Shown: one piece after another, positions 7,636 through 16,814 of the stretch
Layout of the letters: each line of letters starts with the position of its first letter
Numbering within the stretch: the first letter of the stretch is position 1
Source of the DNA: Neomoorella sulfitireducens
GTDB taxonomy: Bacteria > Bacillota > DSM-521 > Neomoorellales > Neomoorellaceae
DNA length: 64,000 nt
Assembly: GCF_024733845.1 (NCBI RefSeq)
Contig: NZ_JANRHG010000002.1
Coordinates: 248,001 to 312,000, forward strand
Direction of reading: 5' to 3'
Position numbers and translations under genes: made by a program
Notes under the pieces: model-generated
Database searches by the model: none
The model's input: only the letters and a program-made list of their open reading frames with translations
What the model was told of the DNA's origin: nothing

Positions 7636-8877
7636 TTACCCCCTCAAGGCTACCGTGATGTTACCCAGGACAACAATAACGGCAATTGCCAGGAAAAAAA
7701 TCAATCCCGTTACTGCCACGCAGGCAAAAACCAGGGTTAAAGCGCCGCCGATACCGTCCAGGGCTTCGGCCAGCTGCTCTTCACCGAAGGGCTGGACTAC
7801 TGCAGCTGCCACCTTGTAAACCACTACCAGGGAAAGAATCTTTAACATCGGAAAGGCGGCCAGGAAAAAAATAATAATTACTCCCGCCAGGCTGACGGCA
7901 CTTTTTAAAAGCAGGGTTGTACCGGCAATAGTTTTCACGGCATCAGATAACATCCCGCCTACCACAGGTAAAAAATTATCGGTAGCAAACTCAATTACCC
8001 GCAGGCCCACCCCGTCGGCAACCGAACCGGCAATGCCGTAAATTGACAAAACGCCGGTGAAAACGGTCATCATCAGCCCCAGGGCGACCATGGCGGCCTG
8101 TTTAAGGAGCCCGGCCAGCTTTGACACCTGGAAGCGATCGGCGATACGTCCTACTACCGTGAGGCAGGCCGTTAAATACAAAAGGGGAAAAAGAACGTTG
8201 TGCATGAGGGTTCCGGTAATGGTAACGGTGTATATCAGGACTGGTTGCAGCAAGGTAGAAGCGGTAATCCCCCCGGTTGCCGCCAGCAGGGTGATCAGGG
8301 CCGGTAGCAGGGATTGGAAAAAAGTCACCATCCGGTCTACGGCTTCCCCGCCGGTGCGGACGGCCAGGGTAAAAGAAGTAAGGGCCAGGGTAACCAGGGC
8401 CAGGAACGCCACGCCCCGGGCTAAAGTGCCGATGCTTCCCTCGCTGAAGGCTGCCTGTAAATTCTGCAGCACGGCACAGGCCACGGCAAGGATTAACAGC
8501 TGCCCCAGGAGGGCGCCGCTGGCCAGCAGTTCATGGAAGAGGTACTGCAGCAACCCTTTACCGGCTTCCAGCGGATCCAGGGGTAACCTGCCCTGGCGCA
8601 GATTGGCCAGCATATCTTGAAATCCCAGGGAGGGCAGGTACCGGCCTGCTTCCCTGTCCAGCTGGTTTAGAAAAGCATCAATCCCTTCCAGGTCAAGCCT
8701 GGACAGCTGGCGCTCCAGTTGCTCGTCCAGGTTCATGGCAGCCGCCGGTTCTGCTCCTGAAGCCGGGGGCGGGTAATAAGCCAGGGCTGCGGGAGCTATA
8801 AACCAGGCACACAAACCGAAAAAAATAGTGTTAAATATAATTACCAGTAATTTCCTCGCCCGCATCGCTGAACCCAT
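7636..8877 (-). CDS. spoIIIAE: Stage III sporulation protein AE
   Basis: A polytopic membrane protein of the SpoIIIA complex, needed for sigma-G activity in the engulfed forespore. The 413 residues begin with a signal-like hydrophobic stretch and a lumenal region (QLSRLDLEGIDAFLNQLD), then multiple membrane helices from about residue 110 on. The family hallmark region GLRVIEFATDNFLPVVGGMLSDAVKTIAG is present, split here only by reading. The start codon at 8877 has a weak site; a second Met four codons on is possible. Six bases separate it from spoIIIAF. Confidence 0.95.
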   Translation of the reverse strand: MGSAMRARKLLVIIFNTIFFGLCAWFIAPAALAYYPPPASGAEPAAAMNLDEQLERQLSRLDLEGIDAFLNQLDREAGRYLPSLGFQDMLANLRQGRLPLDPLEAGKGLLQYLFHELLASGALLGQLLILAVACAVLQNLQAAFSEGSIGTLARGVAFLALVTLALTSFTLAVRTGGEAVDRMVTFFQSLLPALITLLAATGGITASTLLQPVLIYTVTITGTLMHNVLFPLLYLTACLTVVGRIADRFQVSKLAGLLKQAAMVALGLMMTVFTGVLSIYGIAGSVADGVGLRVIEFATDNFLPVVGGMLSDAVKTIAGTTLLLKSAVSLAGVIIIFFLAAFPMLKILSLVVVYKVAAAVVQPFGEEQLAEALDGIGGALTLVFACVAVTGLIFFLAIAVIVVLGNITVALRG

Positions 8878-8918
8878 GACATCACAACCTTGCTGTCCTG
8901 CTATAATTCTTTCCCGCC

Positions 8919-9308
8919 TTACTGCAAGAGGCGGATAATGCTTTCCAGGATCGCCACTATAATGGGAATGGCCAGGACCATAATCAGCACCTTGGCGGCC
9001 AGTTCCACTTTGCCGGCAATGGCGTTTTCGCCGGCGTCACGGCAAACCTGGCTGCCGAATTCGGCCACATAGGCGATGCCGATGATCTTTAAAATGGTAT
9101 CCAGGTAAAACTGGTTGATGCCGGCCCTTGTCGAGATGTCGGCCAGGATCTTGACCACCGTGCCGATACGGTCCAGGAGGAGGAGAAAAATTATTGCTCC
9201 TGCCACCAGGCTGATAAAGAGGGCTGTATCGGCACCCTGGACCCGGCGCACCATGACAATTACCAGGGTGGCCGTCAGGGCCAGGCCGACAATCTGGAAA
9301 ATTTCCAT
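8919..9308 (-). CDS. spoIIIAD: Stage III sporulation protein AD
   Basis: Small integral membrane protein of 129 residues with four hydrophobic stretches. The characteristic centre, FYLDTILKIIGIAYVAEFGSQ followed by VCRDAGENAIAGKVELAAKVLIM, identifies SpoIIIAD. AAGGAG precedes the ATG by about 9 bases. Its role in the complex is not resolved at the biochemical level; it always travels with spoIIIAC. Confidence 0.95.
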   Translation of the reverse strand: MEIFQIVGLALTATLVIVMVRRVQGADTALFISLVAGAIIFLLLLDRIGTVVKILADISTRAGINQFYLDTILKIIGIAYVAEFGSQVCRDAGENAIAGKVELAAKVLIMVLAIPIIVAILESIIRLLQ

Positions 9309-9324
9309 ACTGGGGCCACTCCTT

Positions 9325-9531
9325 TTAATACAGCTGGAAGACAGACCTTACAGCCCTGAAAAGATCCATGATCAAGGGAATGACCCACAGTAAAGCGATA
9401 GCCAGGCCGGCCAGCAAAGTCATATAGGCATATTCATCCCGCCCGGCCTGTTTGAGAAAGGTGTAAAAAATAGTGATAATAATAGCCAGGGTCGCCAGTC
9501 GAAAAATCAGGCTCACGTCAACGCCCAGCAT
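9325..9531 (-). CDS. spoIIIAC: Stage III sporulation protein AC
   Basis: A 68-residue membrane protein with two helices and the conserved cytoplasmic loop QAGRDEYAYMTLLAG. The ATG at 9531 is chosen over an in-frame GTG at 9540 because GGAGG touches that GTG but lies 9 bases before the ATG, and because 68 residues is the usual SpoIIIAC length. Confidence 0.93.
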   Translation of the reverse strand: MLGVDVSLIFRLATLAIIITIFYTFLKQAGRDEYAYMTLLAGLAIALLWVIPLIMDLFRAVRSVFQLY

Positions 9532-9552
9532 CTCCTTCACCCTCCGGTTGCT

Positions 9553-10071
9553 TTAATATAACAGCAGCACCAGGGTTATCCCCAGGAGGAAACCCAGGGT
9601 ACGCCACATTTTGCCCTGGCGATTATTCTCCTCTTGAGCCGCCAATTGCTGCTGCTCCAGGAGCCGGCGGGTCAGTTCCAGGTTTTTAACCTGGTCGCCG
9701 GCACCGGAGTTACCTAGCAAAGGACCCAGGGACCGGAGTGCTTCCAGGTCCCCCGCTTGCAGGGAGCCTATGCGTTCCAGTTCTTCCAGGCCTGCGTGCC
9801 AGGCAGCCAGGGCACCGGCGGCAGCATTTTCTTGCAGCGATCTGGCGATGGCCTGGAAAAAGGAAGCCACCGGGCCGCCCAGCTGGCCTCCAATCCTGGA
9901 AAAAGCAAGGGGCAAAGGAGTGGCCCCGTAGATTATTTCCGTTTCCAGCATCTTCAGGCCGGCATTCAGAAGGCGCAATTGCTCAATCCGGCAGCTAAAA
10001 CGCCGGGCCTTTTCCAGGCCCATAAACCCGCAGGTCAGGATTATCAACCCGCCTCCCACCATTTTTAACAT
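9553..10071 (-). CDS. spoIIIAB: Stage III sporulation protein AB
   Basis: SpoIIIAB is thought to act as a platform protein near the SpoIIIAA ATPase and is related in outline to GspF/PilC. The 172 residues start with a hydrophobic helix (MVGGGLIILTCGFMGLEKA), contain LRLLNAGLKMLETEIIYGATPLPLAF typical of the family, and end in a C-terminal membrane helix. The frame extends 47 codons further upstream, but that stretch lies inside spoIIIAA and is low-complexity. GGGAGG before the ATG at 10071 sets the start, giving a 7-base overlap with spoIIIAA. Confidence 0.95.
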   Translation of the reverse strand: MLKMVGGGLIILTCGFMGLEKARRFSCRIEQLRLLNAGLKMLETEIIYGATPLPLAFSRIGGQLGGPVASFFQAIARSLQENAAAGALAAWHAGLEELERIGSLQAGDLEALRSLGPLLGNSGAGDQVKNLELTRRLLEQQQLAAQEENNRQGKMWRTLGFLLGITLVLLLY

Positions 10072-11117
10072 GCCTCTACCTCCCTTCGCCAGGGACCGCG
10101 GCGCAAGACCCGGCCGTCCCCGCTGGTAAGTAGTTCTACGGTACCCGGTCCCAGGGTGCGTCCCATGATGACCAGGCGCTGCCAGAAACCGCGCTCCAGG
10201 AGGGGGCGCCAACCCGGCCGGTGTTTTAACTCATCCAGGCTGCGGGCATGGACGCTGGCCACTGTAGCCACGCCGGCATTTAATATATCCTGCAAAGCCA
10301 CCAGTTCCTCCTGGCGGCCTATCTCATCGGTGGCTATCACTTCCGGCCCCATGGATCGCAGGAGCATCAACATCCCGGCGGCCTTGGGGCAACGATCCAG
10401 GACATCCGTCCGGGGCCCTACATCCAACTGGGGAACACCCAGCCAGCAACCGGCAATTTCGGAACGCTCGTCCACCACGCCGACGTTGACACCGGTAAAA
10501 TCTAGTTCCTCTATCCCGGTGCTGAAAAGGCGAATAATATCGCGCAGTAAAGTAGTCTTGCCGCAACGGGGCGGGGAAAGAATTAGGGTATTGAGAGGAC
10601 GCCCCTTTTCCAGGAGGTACGGTATTAACTCCCGGGCACAACCGGGGATACTCCTGGCCAGGCGCAAATTAAGACCGGCAAAATTCTTCAGAGTCTGCAC
10701 CTCTCCCTGGCGCACCACTGCTTCTCCCACCAGGCCTACCCGGTGGCCTCCCCGCACGGTTATATACCCGGAGCGCAGTTCTTCTTCCAGGGCGTACAGG
10801 GAACTGCTGGTGAGGGCCTGGATGGTCTGGCTGATATCACTTTCACTGACGATATAAGCCCTGTCGGCTACAGCCGTCAGGGTACCGCCCGGCTGCACCC
10901 AGCCTTCCCCGGCACCCCATCGTACCTGCAGGGGCCGTTCCCGCCGCATGCGGATTTCTTCCATGGCCGCCTGCACCCCTGCCGGCAGGGCCCCAAGGGA
11001 AGCGGCGACGGTCGCCGGCAGGAAGGCCAGCAAGGCGGCGAGCCCCTTTACCCCGTCTTTGCCGGCCTGTCCTAAAGACAGTTTCCCGTTTCCCTTTACC
11101 AACAGCACGCTGCCCAT
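10065..11117 (-). CDS. spoIIIAA: Stage III sporulation protein AA, secretion-type ATPase
   Basis: Cytoplasmic ATPase of the SpoIIIA complex, related to type II/IV secretion ATPases. Visible are the Walker A motif PRCGKTTLLRD (about residues 185-195) and a Walker B region ending in EVIATDEIG. Between them are VGVVDERSEIAG and the arginine-rich C-terminal half. An insert-free N-terminal domain has EEIRMRRERPLQVRW. The ATG at 11117 has GGAGGAG 5 bases upstream. First gene of the operon, placed after a terminator that ends the efp transcript. Confidence 0.95.
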   Translation of the reverse strand: MGSVLLVKGNGKLSLGQAGKDGVKGLAALLAFLPATVAASLGALPAGVQAAMEEIRMRRERPLQVRWGAGEGWVQPGGTLTAVADRAYIVSESDISQTIQALTSSSLYALEEELRSGYITVRGGHRVGLVGEAVVRQGEVQTLKNFAGLNLRLARSIPGCARELIPYLLEKGRPLNTLILSPPRCGKTTLLRDIIRLFSTGIEELDFTGVNVGVVDERSEIAGCWLGVPQLDVGPRTDVLDRCPKAAGMLMLLRSMGPEVIATDEIGRQEELVALQDILNAGVATVASVHARSLDELKHRPGWRPLLERGFWQRLVIMGRTLGPGTVELLTSGDGRVLRRGPWRREVEAC

Positions 11118-11140
11118 CTTTCTCCTCCTGCCATTATGCT

Positions 11141-11165
11141 TATTATGGTCCTGGCAATTTTATGC
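11141..11165 (-). promoter_or_regulatory. Possible sigma-E type promoter of the spoIIIA operon
   Basis: Minus-strand GCATA (11165-11161), a 13-base gap and CATAATA (11147-11141) resemble the mother-cell sigma-E promoter pattern. spoIIIA is a known sigma-E target in Bacillus. The match is loose, so this is tentative. Confidence 0.35.
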
Positions 11166-11182
11166 AAGGGAAAATTACGGGC

Positions 11183-11211
11183 AAAAAAATAAGACCCCGT
11201 TTGCGGGGTCC
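11183..11211 (-). terminator. Intrinsic terminator upstream of spoIIIA
   Basis: Minus-strand GGACCCCG, loop CAAA and CGGGGTC, followed by TTATTTTTTT. It ends the transcript carrying efp and the zinc-ribbon gene, 16 bases after the stop codon at 11227, and separates it from the sporulation operon. Confidence 0.9.
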
Positions 11212-11226
11212 GATTGGTCCGGGAAT

Positions 11227-11718
11227 TTAAATATCGTCGGTATCAGGAGAGTTTTTCTTTTCTTCCTTACTTTTTGCCGTGGTGCCGCCGTCTCCTTCGT
11301 CATTGATAAAGACGACCGTCTCACAGTTGGGACAGGTTACTTCTACAACGTCCTCGTCATCCAGGACATCGGCATCAAAGCAGACTATCTCGTGACATTT
11401 CGGACACTCTACTTCAATATAATCGCCTTCGTCCTCATCGTCTTCATCTTCCTCGTCATCATACTCGTCATCGTCTTCGTCTTCTTCGTCATCGTCGTCA
11501 TAGACCTCATCTTCCAGGTCATAAAGGTCCTCATCAATACTTTCCAGGTACTCTTCCAGTTCTTCGTAGTCTTCATGCAGTTCATGGAGGGCTTCGGCCA
11601 TTTGCTCCAGCACTTCAACTATTTCTTTAAGGAGGCGGGTTTCCTTGTTTTCGGGGTTCAAATCCATGCCGTCCACTAAACCCTTCAGGTAGGCCACCTT
11701 CTTGCGGACGTCACTCAT
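11227..11718 (-). CDS. CD1247-type N-terminal domain protein with zinc ribbon and acidic linker
   Basis: A 163-residue protein of unknown function found widely in clostridia. The N-terminal third is a helical domain (VRKKVAYLKGLVDGMDLNPENKETRLLKEIVEVLEQM, described here by its ends). The middle is an almost pure Asp/Glu run (about residues 70-98). The end has two CPxC knuckles (CPKCHEIVC and CPNCETVVF), a typical zinc ribbon. GGAG lies 8 bases before the ATG. Its place directly behind efp suggests a translation- or RNA-linked role, but that is inference only. Confidence 0.8.
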   Translation of the reverse strand: MSDVRKKVAYLKGLVDGMDLNPENKETRLLKEIVEVLEQMAEALHELHEDYEELEEYLESIDEDLYDLEDEVYDDDDEEDEDDDEYDDEEDEDDEDEGDYIEVECPKCHEIVCFDADVLDDEDVVEVTCPNCETVVFINDEGDGGTTAKSKEEKKNSPDTDDI

Positions 11719-11776
11719 TTACGCCACTCCTTTCCCTTTCCACCTTTTATTATTACCGGCTCCGGCCGGACTTAAA

Positions 11777-12334
11777 CTAGGCCCGTTCAATATAGGCACC
11801 GGTACGGGTATCAATGCGGACGACATCCCCCACCTCGATGAAGAGAGGAACCTGGATTACAGCCCCGGTTTCCAGGACGGCGTTCTTGGAACCGCCGGTG
11901 GCTGTATCGCCTTTAATGCCCGGCTCGGTTTCTACTACTTTCAGCTCTACAAAGTTCGGCAGCTCGATGCCGATGGTTTCTCCCTGGTAAAGGAGGATAT
12001 ATATGCTCATATTGTCCTTTAAATACTTTACCGCCTCATCAAGCTGGTCCTTGCGCAGGGATAACTGCTCGTAAGTTTCCATATCCATAAAATAGTAATT
12101 TTCGCCGTCATTATATAAATACTGCATCTCCCGCCGCTCGATATGGGCGCGGTTGACCTTTTCCCCGGCCCGGAAAGTCCGCTCTACTACCGCTCCCGTA
12201 CGCCTGTTTTTCAGCTTGGTACGGACGAAGGCCGAACCCTTGCCCGGTTTGACATGCATGAATTCAATCACCTGGTAAACTTCACCGTCAACCTCAATGG
12301 TAAGACCGGTACGGAAATCATTGGTCGATATCAA
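11777..12334 (-). CDS. efp: Elongation factor P
   Basis: EF-P relieves ribosome stalling on polyproline stretches. The 185 residues have the KOW-like N-domain with the loop [14 protein letters not shown], whose tip Lys is the residue modified in other bacteria, then two OB domains ending in [17 protein letters not shown], the family signature. The start is TTG at 12334, with AGGAGG about 8 bases upstream. No epmA or epmB modification gene is in view. It lies between the M24 peptidase and the zinc-ribbon gene, the same order as in many Firmicutes. Confidence 0.97.
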   Translation of the reverse strand: MISTNDFRTGLTIEVDGEVYQVIEFMHVKPGKGSAFVRTKLKNRRTGAVVERTFRAGEKVNRAHIERREMQYLYNDGENYYFMDMETYEQLSLRKDQLDEAVKYLKDNMSIYILLYQGETIGIELPNFVELKVVETEPGIKGDTATGGSKNAVLETGAVIQVPLFIEVGDVVRIDTRTGAYIERA

Positions 12335-12399
12335 GGGGAATACCTCCTATACCTGGTTTCGTCTCTCCAGCATGCCAGGGAGTAATTGCTCCGGTACAT

Positions 12400-13497
12400 C
12401 TACAGCTCTATAAATTCCCGGGGAGCACGGGATAAGACCCTGGCGCCGCCCTCCTCTACCAGGACGATATCCTCAATACGGATACCGCCTCGCCCGGGCA
12501 GGTAAATTCCCGGCTCTACCGTAACCACCATACCCGCAGCCAGCTTCACCTCGCCCCGGCTGGAAAGGACGGGGTCTTCATGAACTGCCAGTCCCACACC
12601 GTGACCCAGGCCATGGCTGAAATAAGGCCCGTACCCGGCAGCGGCAATATGCTCCCTGGCTACCGCATCCGCCTCGCGGCCCGTCAAACCGGGACGGATG
12701 GCGGCGATGGCCTTCTCCCGGGCTTCCAGGACTATATTATAAATTCGTCGCCATTCCGGGTCCACCGGCGCCAGGGCTACCGTACGGGTAAGATCGGAGT
12801 GGTAGCCTTCATAAACGGCGCCGAAATCCATAACCACCAGATCGCCCGGCTGCAATACCCGGCCGGATGCTACCCCGTGGGGCAGGGCCGCGCGCGGCCC
12901 TCCGGCAATTATGGTAGTAAAGGAAGGCCCGCTCGAACCCTGTTTACCCAGGAAATATTCCAGCTCCAGGGCTATGTCCCTCTCCCTGATTCCTGGACGT
13001 AGGATTCGGAGCAGGTGATGAAAACCGGCATCGGCCAGGTCAATGGCCTTTTGCAGCAGCCGGATTTCACCCTCATCTTTGACCTGCCGCAGCTGTTCTA
13101 CAAGGCCCTTAACCGGCTTCAGATCGACCGGGCGCGGCCAGTCCCTGGCCTGCTTTAAAAATTCTTCATAGGCAGCATAGCTCAAGTGTTCGGCTTCAAA
13201 GTACAATTCCGTTACGCCGGCGGCAAACAGGGCGCCGGCCAGCTGTTCCCGGGGCCTGTTGCCCAGGTCTACCACTTCAAAGCCCGGCGCTTCCAACCGG
13301 GCCTGTTCGGTAAACCGGCCGTCGGTTAAAATATACTGCGACGTTGTCGTTATAAGTAGCTGGCCGCTGTCCCCGGTAAAACCGCTCAGGTAACGCCGGT
13401 TTTCGTCCTGGCGCACCCACAGGGCGGTAATACCTCTAGACGCCATCAGGAGGCGCAGGTTGTCTAATCTGTTTTTCAAATAAAAGCCATCCTTCAT
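12400..13497 (-). CDS. Xaa-Pro aminopeptidase-like M24 metallopeptidase
   Basis: Hydrolyses the N-terminal residue in front of proline; the usual neighbour of efp in Firmicutes. An N-terminal creatinase-type domain ([19 protein letters not shown]) is followed by the pita-bread catalytic domain. The five metal ligands are visible as D in [15 protein letters not shown] (two Asp), H in [15 protein letters not shown], and E in TVEPGIY and RIEDIVLV. The ATG overlaps the aroQ stop (ATGA) with a poor ribosome site; a TTG six codons later, preceded by AAGGATGG, is an equally good start. Confidence 0.92.
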   Translation of the reverse strand: MKDGFYLKNRLDNLRLLMASRGITALWVRQDENRRYLSGFTGDSGQLLITTTSQYILTDGRFTEQARLEAPGFEVVDLGNRPREQLAGALFAAGVTELYFEAEHLSYAAYEEFLKQARDWPRPVDLKPVKGLVEQLRQVKDEGEIRLLQKAIDLADAGFHHLLRILRPGIRERDIALELEYFLGKQGSSGPSFTTIIAGGPRAALPHGVASGRVLQPGDLVVMDFGAVYEGYHSDLTRTVALAPVDPEWRRIYNIVLEAREKAIAAIRPGLTGREADAVAREHIAAAGYGPYFSHGLGHGVGLAVHEDPVLSSRGEVKLAAGMVVTVEPGIYLPGRGGIRIEDIVLVEEGGARVLSRAPREFIEL

Positions 13498-13952
13498 TTT
13501 CCGGGTTTACATTGACGCCGCGAGCGTACCAGTTCGATGGCAGCCTTAAGCCCCAAATGGTAACTTAAAGGCCCGAAACCGCTGATCTGGCCGGTAACCG
13601 CTGCTGCCGTCACCGTATGGCGGCGAAATTCTTCACGGCGGTATATGTTGGAGAGGTGGACTTCTACCACCGGGCAATCCAGGACCGCCAGGGCATCCCT
13701 GAGAGCGATGCTGTAATGCCCCAGGGCGCCGGGATTGATGACCACGGCGTCTACCCGCCCCCGGGCTTCATGAAGGCGGTCAATGAGGGCACCTTCATGG
13801 TTGGACTGGAAAAACTCAACCTCCACCCCGGCGCCGTCAGCCTGCTCTTTTAACCCGGCCTGGATCTCGTCAAGGGTGGTACGGCCGTAGATTTCTGGCT
13901 CCCGGCTGCCCAGAAGGTTTAAATTGGGCCCGTTTAACACTAAAATCTTCAT
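13494..13952 (-). CDS. aroQ: 3-dehydroquinate dehydratase, type II
   Basis: Dehydrates 3-dehydroquinate to 3-dehydroshikimate, the third shikimate step. The 152-residue type II enzyme opens with [17 protein letters not shown] (catalytic Tyr and Arg loop), has [30 protein letters not shown], and [14 protein letters not shown] with the catalytic His region. It is separated from aroB, aroK, aroC and aroE by the 12-kb pilus locus and tldD/E, but all are on the same strand and could share transcripts. Confidence 0.97.
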   Translation of the reverse strand: MKILVLNGPNLNLLGSREPEIYGRTTLDEIQAGLKEQADGAGVEVEFFQSNHEGALIDRLHEARGRVDAVVINPGALGHYSIALRDALAVLDCPVVEVHLSNIYRREEFRRHTVTAAAVTGQISGFGPLSYHLGLKAAIELVRSRRQCKPGK

Positions 13953-13996
13953 GGCTGCTATTTTACCATAATATTGCTCGCTTGGGTAGAGTGTAC

Positions 13997-15349
13997 TTAA
14001 CCGCTGATGGTCATGCCGGTAATACGTACCGTGGGCGCACCGGTAGCACCGAAAAAGGTGAGGTCGTTACCCACGGCGTCAATCCCTTCCAGGAGACCGA
14101 TGATGTTACCGGCTATGGCCACGCCCCGGACCGGCCTGGCCAGCTCGCCGTTCTCTATCCAGAGGCCGCTGGCGCCGACGGAAAAATCGCCGGAGATGGG
14201 GTTGGCCGTGTGCATGCCCATGACCTCGGTTACGTAAAGGCCTCTCGGTATCTCTTTAATTATATCTTCCGGGGTACGGGTGCCAGCCTCGATATAAAAA
14301 TTGGTCGTTCCCACTTCCGGGGTGGTCTTGAAAGAACCCCGGGCACCGTTACCGGTTGATTTTACCCCGTCCCGGGCGGCCGTATAGGTATTGTGCAGGT
14401 AGCATTTAAGGATGCCCTTTTCCACCAGCACCGTATGCTGGGTGGGTACCCCCTCGCCGTCAAAGGGGCTGGAGGCAATACCGTCCGGCCGGCAACCGTC
14501 ATCAATAATATTTACGACCGGGGCCGCCACCTGCTGGCCTACCCGACCCCGGAAAAGGGACTTGCCCTTCTGGACGGCATCGGCGGCCAGGGCCGGGGCA
14601 ATGACCCCCAGGAAGCTGGTAGCTACATAGGGATCGAACACAACGGCCGCCCGCTGGGTGTTTACCCTTTTAGCGCCGAGCATGCGCACGGCCCGGGAGG
14701 CTCCTTCCCGGCCGATCCTTGCCGGGTCGATATTTTTATAGCGTAACCCGTAGGCCAGGCCGAAACCCGTCTGGCTCTCCTCGTTTTCCACCGCTACCAC
14801 AAAGGTGCTGGCACCGCAGTAGGCAGCCTGGCTGGCGACCGCTATGCCCCGGGAGTTTACCAGGACAACCAGGTAGCGGGAATCGTTATAGGAGCAGCTT
14901 TCCGTAATCTTCACCCGCGGGTCGTAAGCCCTGGCCTGGCGTTCGATCTCGCGCACCAGTTCAATCTTTTGCTCCACGGGGGTGTTGGTTATCTCGGGAT
15001 CAAAAAGGTCCAGCTGGGGGTAGCCGGGATAGCGGGCCGGCAGGCAGTTATACTCATCAGGAGTGGCCATCCGGGCGTTGGCCAGGGCCTGTTCCACACA
15101 AAGCTCAAGGGCACCGGGGCTGAAATCGGTAGTGTAGGCAAATCCCACCCGCTGGCCGGCAATTACCCTTAAACCCAGGCCCCGGTCCCGGGCCGTTGTC
15201 AGGGCCTCCACTTCCTGGTTGCGAACCTCAATATTTAAACTCTCACCGGCGTTTATGTAGGCCTCGGCGACGGCCCCCTTGCCGGCGGCCATCTCTACCA
15301 CCCTGGCCGCCAGGTCGAGGTACTGGTTTTGTAATGCCTGGTAATCCAT
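13997..15349 (-). CDS. tldE: TldE/PmbA-type metalloprotease subunit
   Basis: Partner of TldD in a heterodimeric protease that in enterobacteria matures peptides such as microcin B17 and degrades CcdA. About 450 residues; landmarks are [32 protein letters not shown], and [25 protein letters not shown]. It lacks the zinc motif HExxxH carried by TldD, as expected for the E subunit. The ATG at 15349 overlaps the tldD stop; a TTG just before it is another candidate. Confidence 0.93.
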   Translation of the reverse strand: MDYQALQNQYLDLAARVVEMAAGKGAVAEAYINAGESLNIEVRNQEVEALTTARDRGLGLRVIAGQRVGFAYTTDFSPGALELCVEQALANARMATPDEYNCLPARYPGYPQLDLFDPEITNTPVEQKIELVREIERQARAYDPRVKITESCSYNDSRYLVVLVNSRGIAVASQAAYCGASTFVVAVENEESQTGFGLAYGLRYKNIDPARIGREGASRAVRMLGAKRVNTQRAAVVFDPYVATSFLGVIAPALAADAVQKGKSLFRGRVGQQVAAPVVNIIDDGCRPDGIASSPFDGEGVPTQHTVLVEKGILKCYLHNTYTAARDGVKSTGNGARGSFKTTPEVGTTNFYIEAGTRTPEDIIKEIPRGLYVTEVMGMHTANPISGDFSVGASGLWIENGELARPVRGVAIAGNIIGLLEGIDAVGNDLTFFGATGAPTVRITGMTISG

Positions 15350-16752
15350 CAATCTTGATCCCCCTCATCCAGGATGCCGCCGACCACCATCTCCGGGATA
15401 CGCATCGTGGGTTGCGCGTCCCCGACCGGCACTCCCTGGCCGTCTTTACCGCAGGTACCCAGGGAGAAGCCCAGGTCGTTGCCCACGCGGTCAATAATTT
15501 TCAACACTTCGGGACCATTGCCGGTGAGGGTGGCACCCCTGACGGCCGGCCCTATCTTGCCATTCTGGATGAGATACCCTTCGGCCACGTCAAAAACAAA
15601 GTCGCCGTTGATGGTATTAACCTGGCCGCCGCCCATGCGCTTGACCAGGAGGCCGTGTTTGGTTTCCCGCAGAATAGCCCCGGGGTCGTCTTTCCCGGGT
15701 GCAATATAGGTGTTGGTCATCCGGGGTATGGGCCGGTCCTGGTAGGATTCCCGGCGGCCGTTTCCGGTAGAACGGCGGTTCTCTTTCCGGGCTGCCAGGT
15801 AGTCGTACATATACTCCTTCAGGACGCCGTTCTCAATGAGCACCGTTTCCTGTCCCGGCGTGCCTTCGTCATCATAACGGTAGGAGCCGTACTTGCCGGG
15901 GATGGTGGGGTCGTCGATGACGGTTATCAATTCGGAAGCCACTTTCTGCCCCTTTTTGCCGGCATAAACGGAGAGCTGTTTCTGGACCAGGTCGGCTTCC
16001 AGGCCGTGACCGCAGGCCTCGTGAATCATGGTGCCCCCGGCCTCGCCGGCCATAACCACCGGCATTTTACCTGCCGGCGCCGGCCTGGCTTCCAGCATCA
16101 TGACGGCCCGCCGGGCAGCCTGGCGCGCTTTCTCTTCGGGATCGACGCTTGCAAAAATTTCCCATCCCTGGTGCCCGCCGGCTGATTCAAACCCCGTCTG
16201 GATAACTTTACCGTCGGTGGCAACGGCGTTGACAACAAAGCGGCAGCGTACCCGCTCGTCTTCAACTAAAACACCGTCGCTGTTGGCAATGGTAACTTCC
16301 TGGATGACGTCCCCGTAGCCCACCGTCACCTGGGTAATGCGCTTGTCCACGGCCCGGGCGGCCGCGTTGGCTTTTTGCACCAGAGCGACTTTTTCGGTTA
16401 CCGGCACCTGGTCGGGCCGCTTCTGGATGGTAAATTCCACCTGGGCCCGGGGCCGGTTAAAGCTAATCTCCTTGGGCCGGGGCCGCCCCGGCAGGGCTTT
16501 GCCGACCAGGGTCGCCGTCTGGATCAGGCTCTCCCGGTCCAGGTCGTTGCTGTAACCATAGGCGGTATTTTCTCCGGTGATTACCCTGATGCCAGCTCCT
16601 TGATCCAGGCCGGAAACGACTCGTTCTATCTTGTTGTCCTCGCAGCTGATGCTGGTAGTCCGGCGCCGTTCCAGGAATATTTCAGCAAAATCGCCGCCCC
16701 CGGCCAGGGCGGCCTCCAGGATGGCCTTGAGATCGCCTTCAGTTAAAAGCAT
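15349..16752 (-). CDS. tldD: TldD-type zinc metalloprotease subunit
   Basis: Catalytic half of the TldD/TldE protease. The zinc motif is in GGTMIHEACGHGLEADLVQ (HExxxH, about residues 236-250), with the distal Cys ligand near the end (SLGTCGKDGQGVPVG). Length (467) matches the family. It overlaps tldE, so the two are translated together. No precursor peptide or toxin-antitoxin gene is next to them; the neighbours are pilus genes upstream and aroQ downstream, so the natural substrate is unknown. Confidence 0.95.
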   Translation of the reverse strand: MLLTEGDLKAILEAALAGGGDFAEIFLERRRTTSISCEDNKIERVVSGLDQGAGIRVITGENTAYGYSNDLDRESLIQTATLVGKALPGRPRPKEISFNRPRAQVEFTIQKRPDQVPVTEKVALVQKANAAARAVDKRITQVTVGYGDVIQEVTIANSDGVLVEDERVRCRFVVNAVATDGKVIQTGFESAGGHQGWEIFASVDPEEKARQAARRAVMMLEARPAPAGKMPVVMAGEAGGTMIHEACGHGLEADLVQKQLSVYAGKKGQKVASELITVIDDPTIPGKYGSYRYDDEGTPGQETVLIENGVLKEYMYDYLAARKENRRSTGNGRRESYQDRPIPRMTNTYIAPGKDDPGAILRETKHGLLVKRMGGGQVNTINGDFVFDVAEGYLIQNGKIGPAVRGATLTGNGPEVLKIIDRVGNDLGFSLGTCGKDGQGVPVGDAQPTMRIPEMVVGGILDEGDQD

Positions 16753-16814
16753 CTGCCCACCCTTTCTCTATAACTTCTTATAAGTATAATTCAAGGGGCG
16801 GGAAAATATTCCTG

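Noticed and set aside
10948-11679. Long plus-strand frames (10156-10857 and 10948-11679) opposite spoIIIAA and the zinc-ribbon gene
   Set aside because: They are antisense to clear genes; the hydrophobic second one simply mirrors the Asp/Glu run of the zinc-ribbon protein.
15196-16185. 329-codon plus-strand frame across tldD/tldE
   Set aside because: Antisense shadow of two well-defined genes in GC-rich sequence, no domain content.
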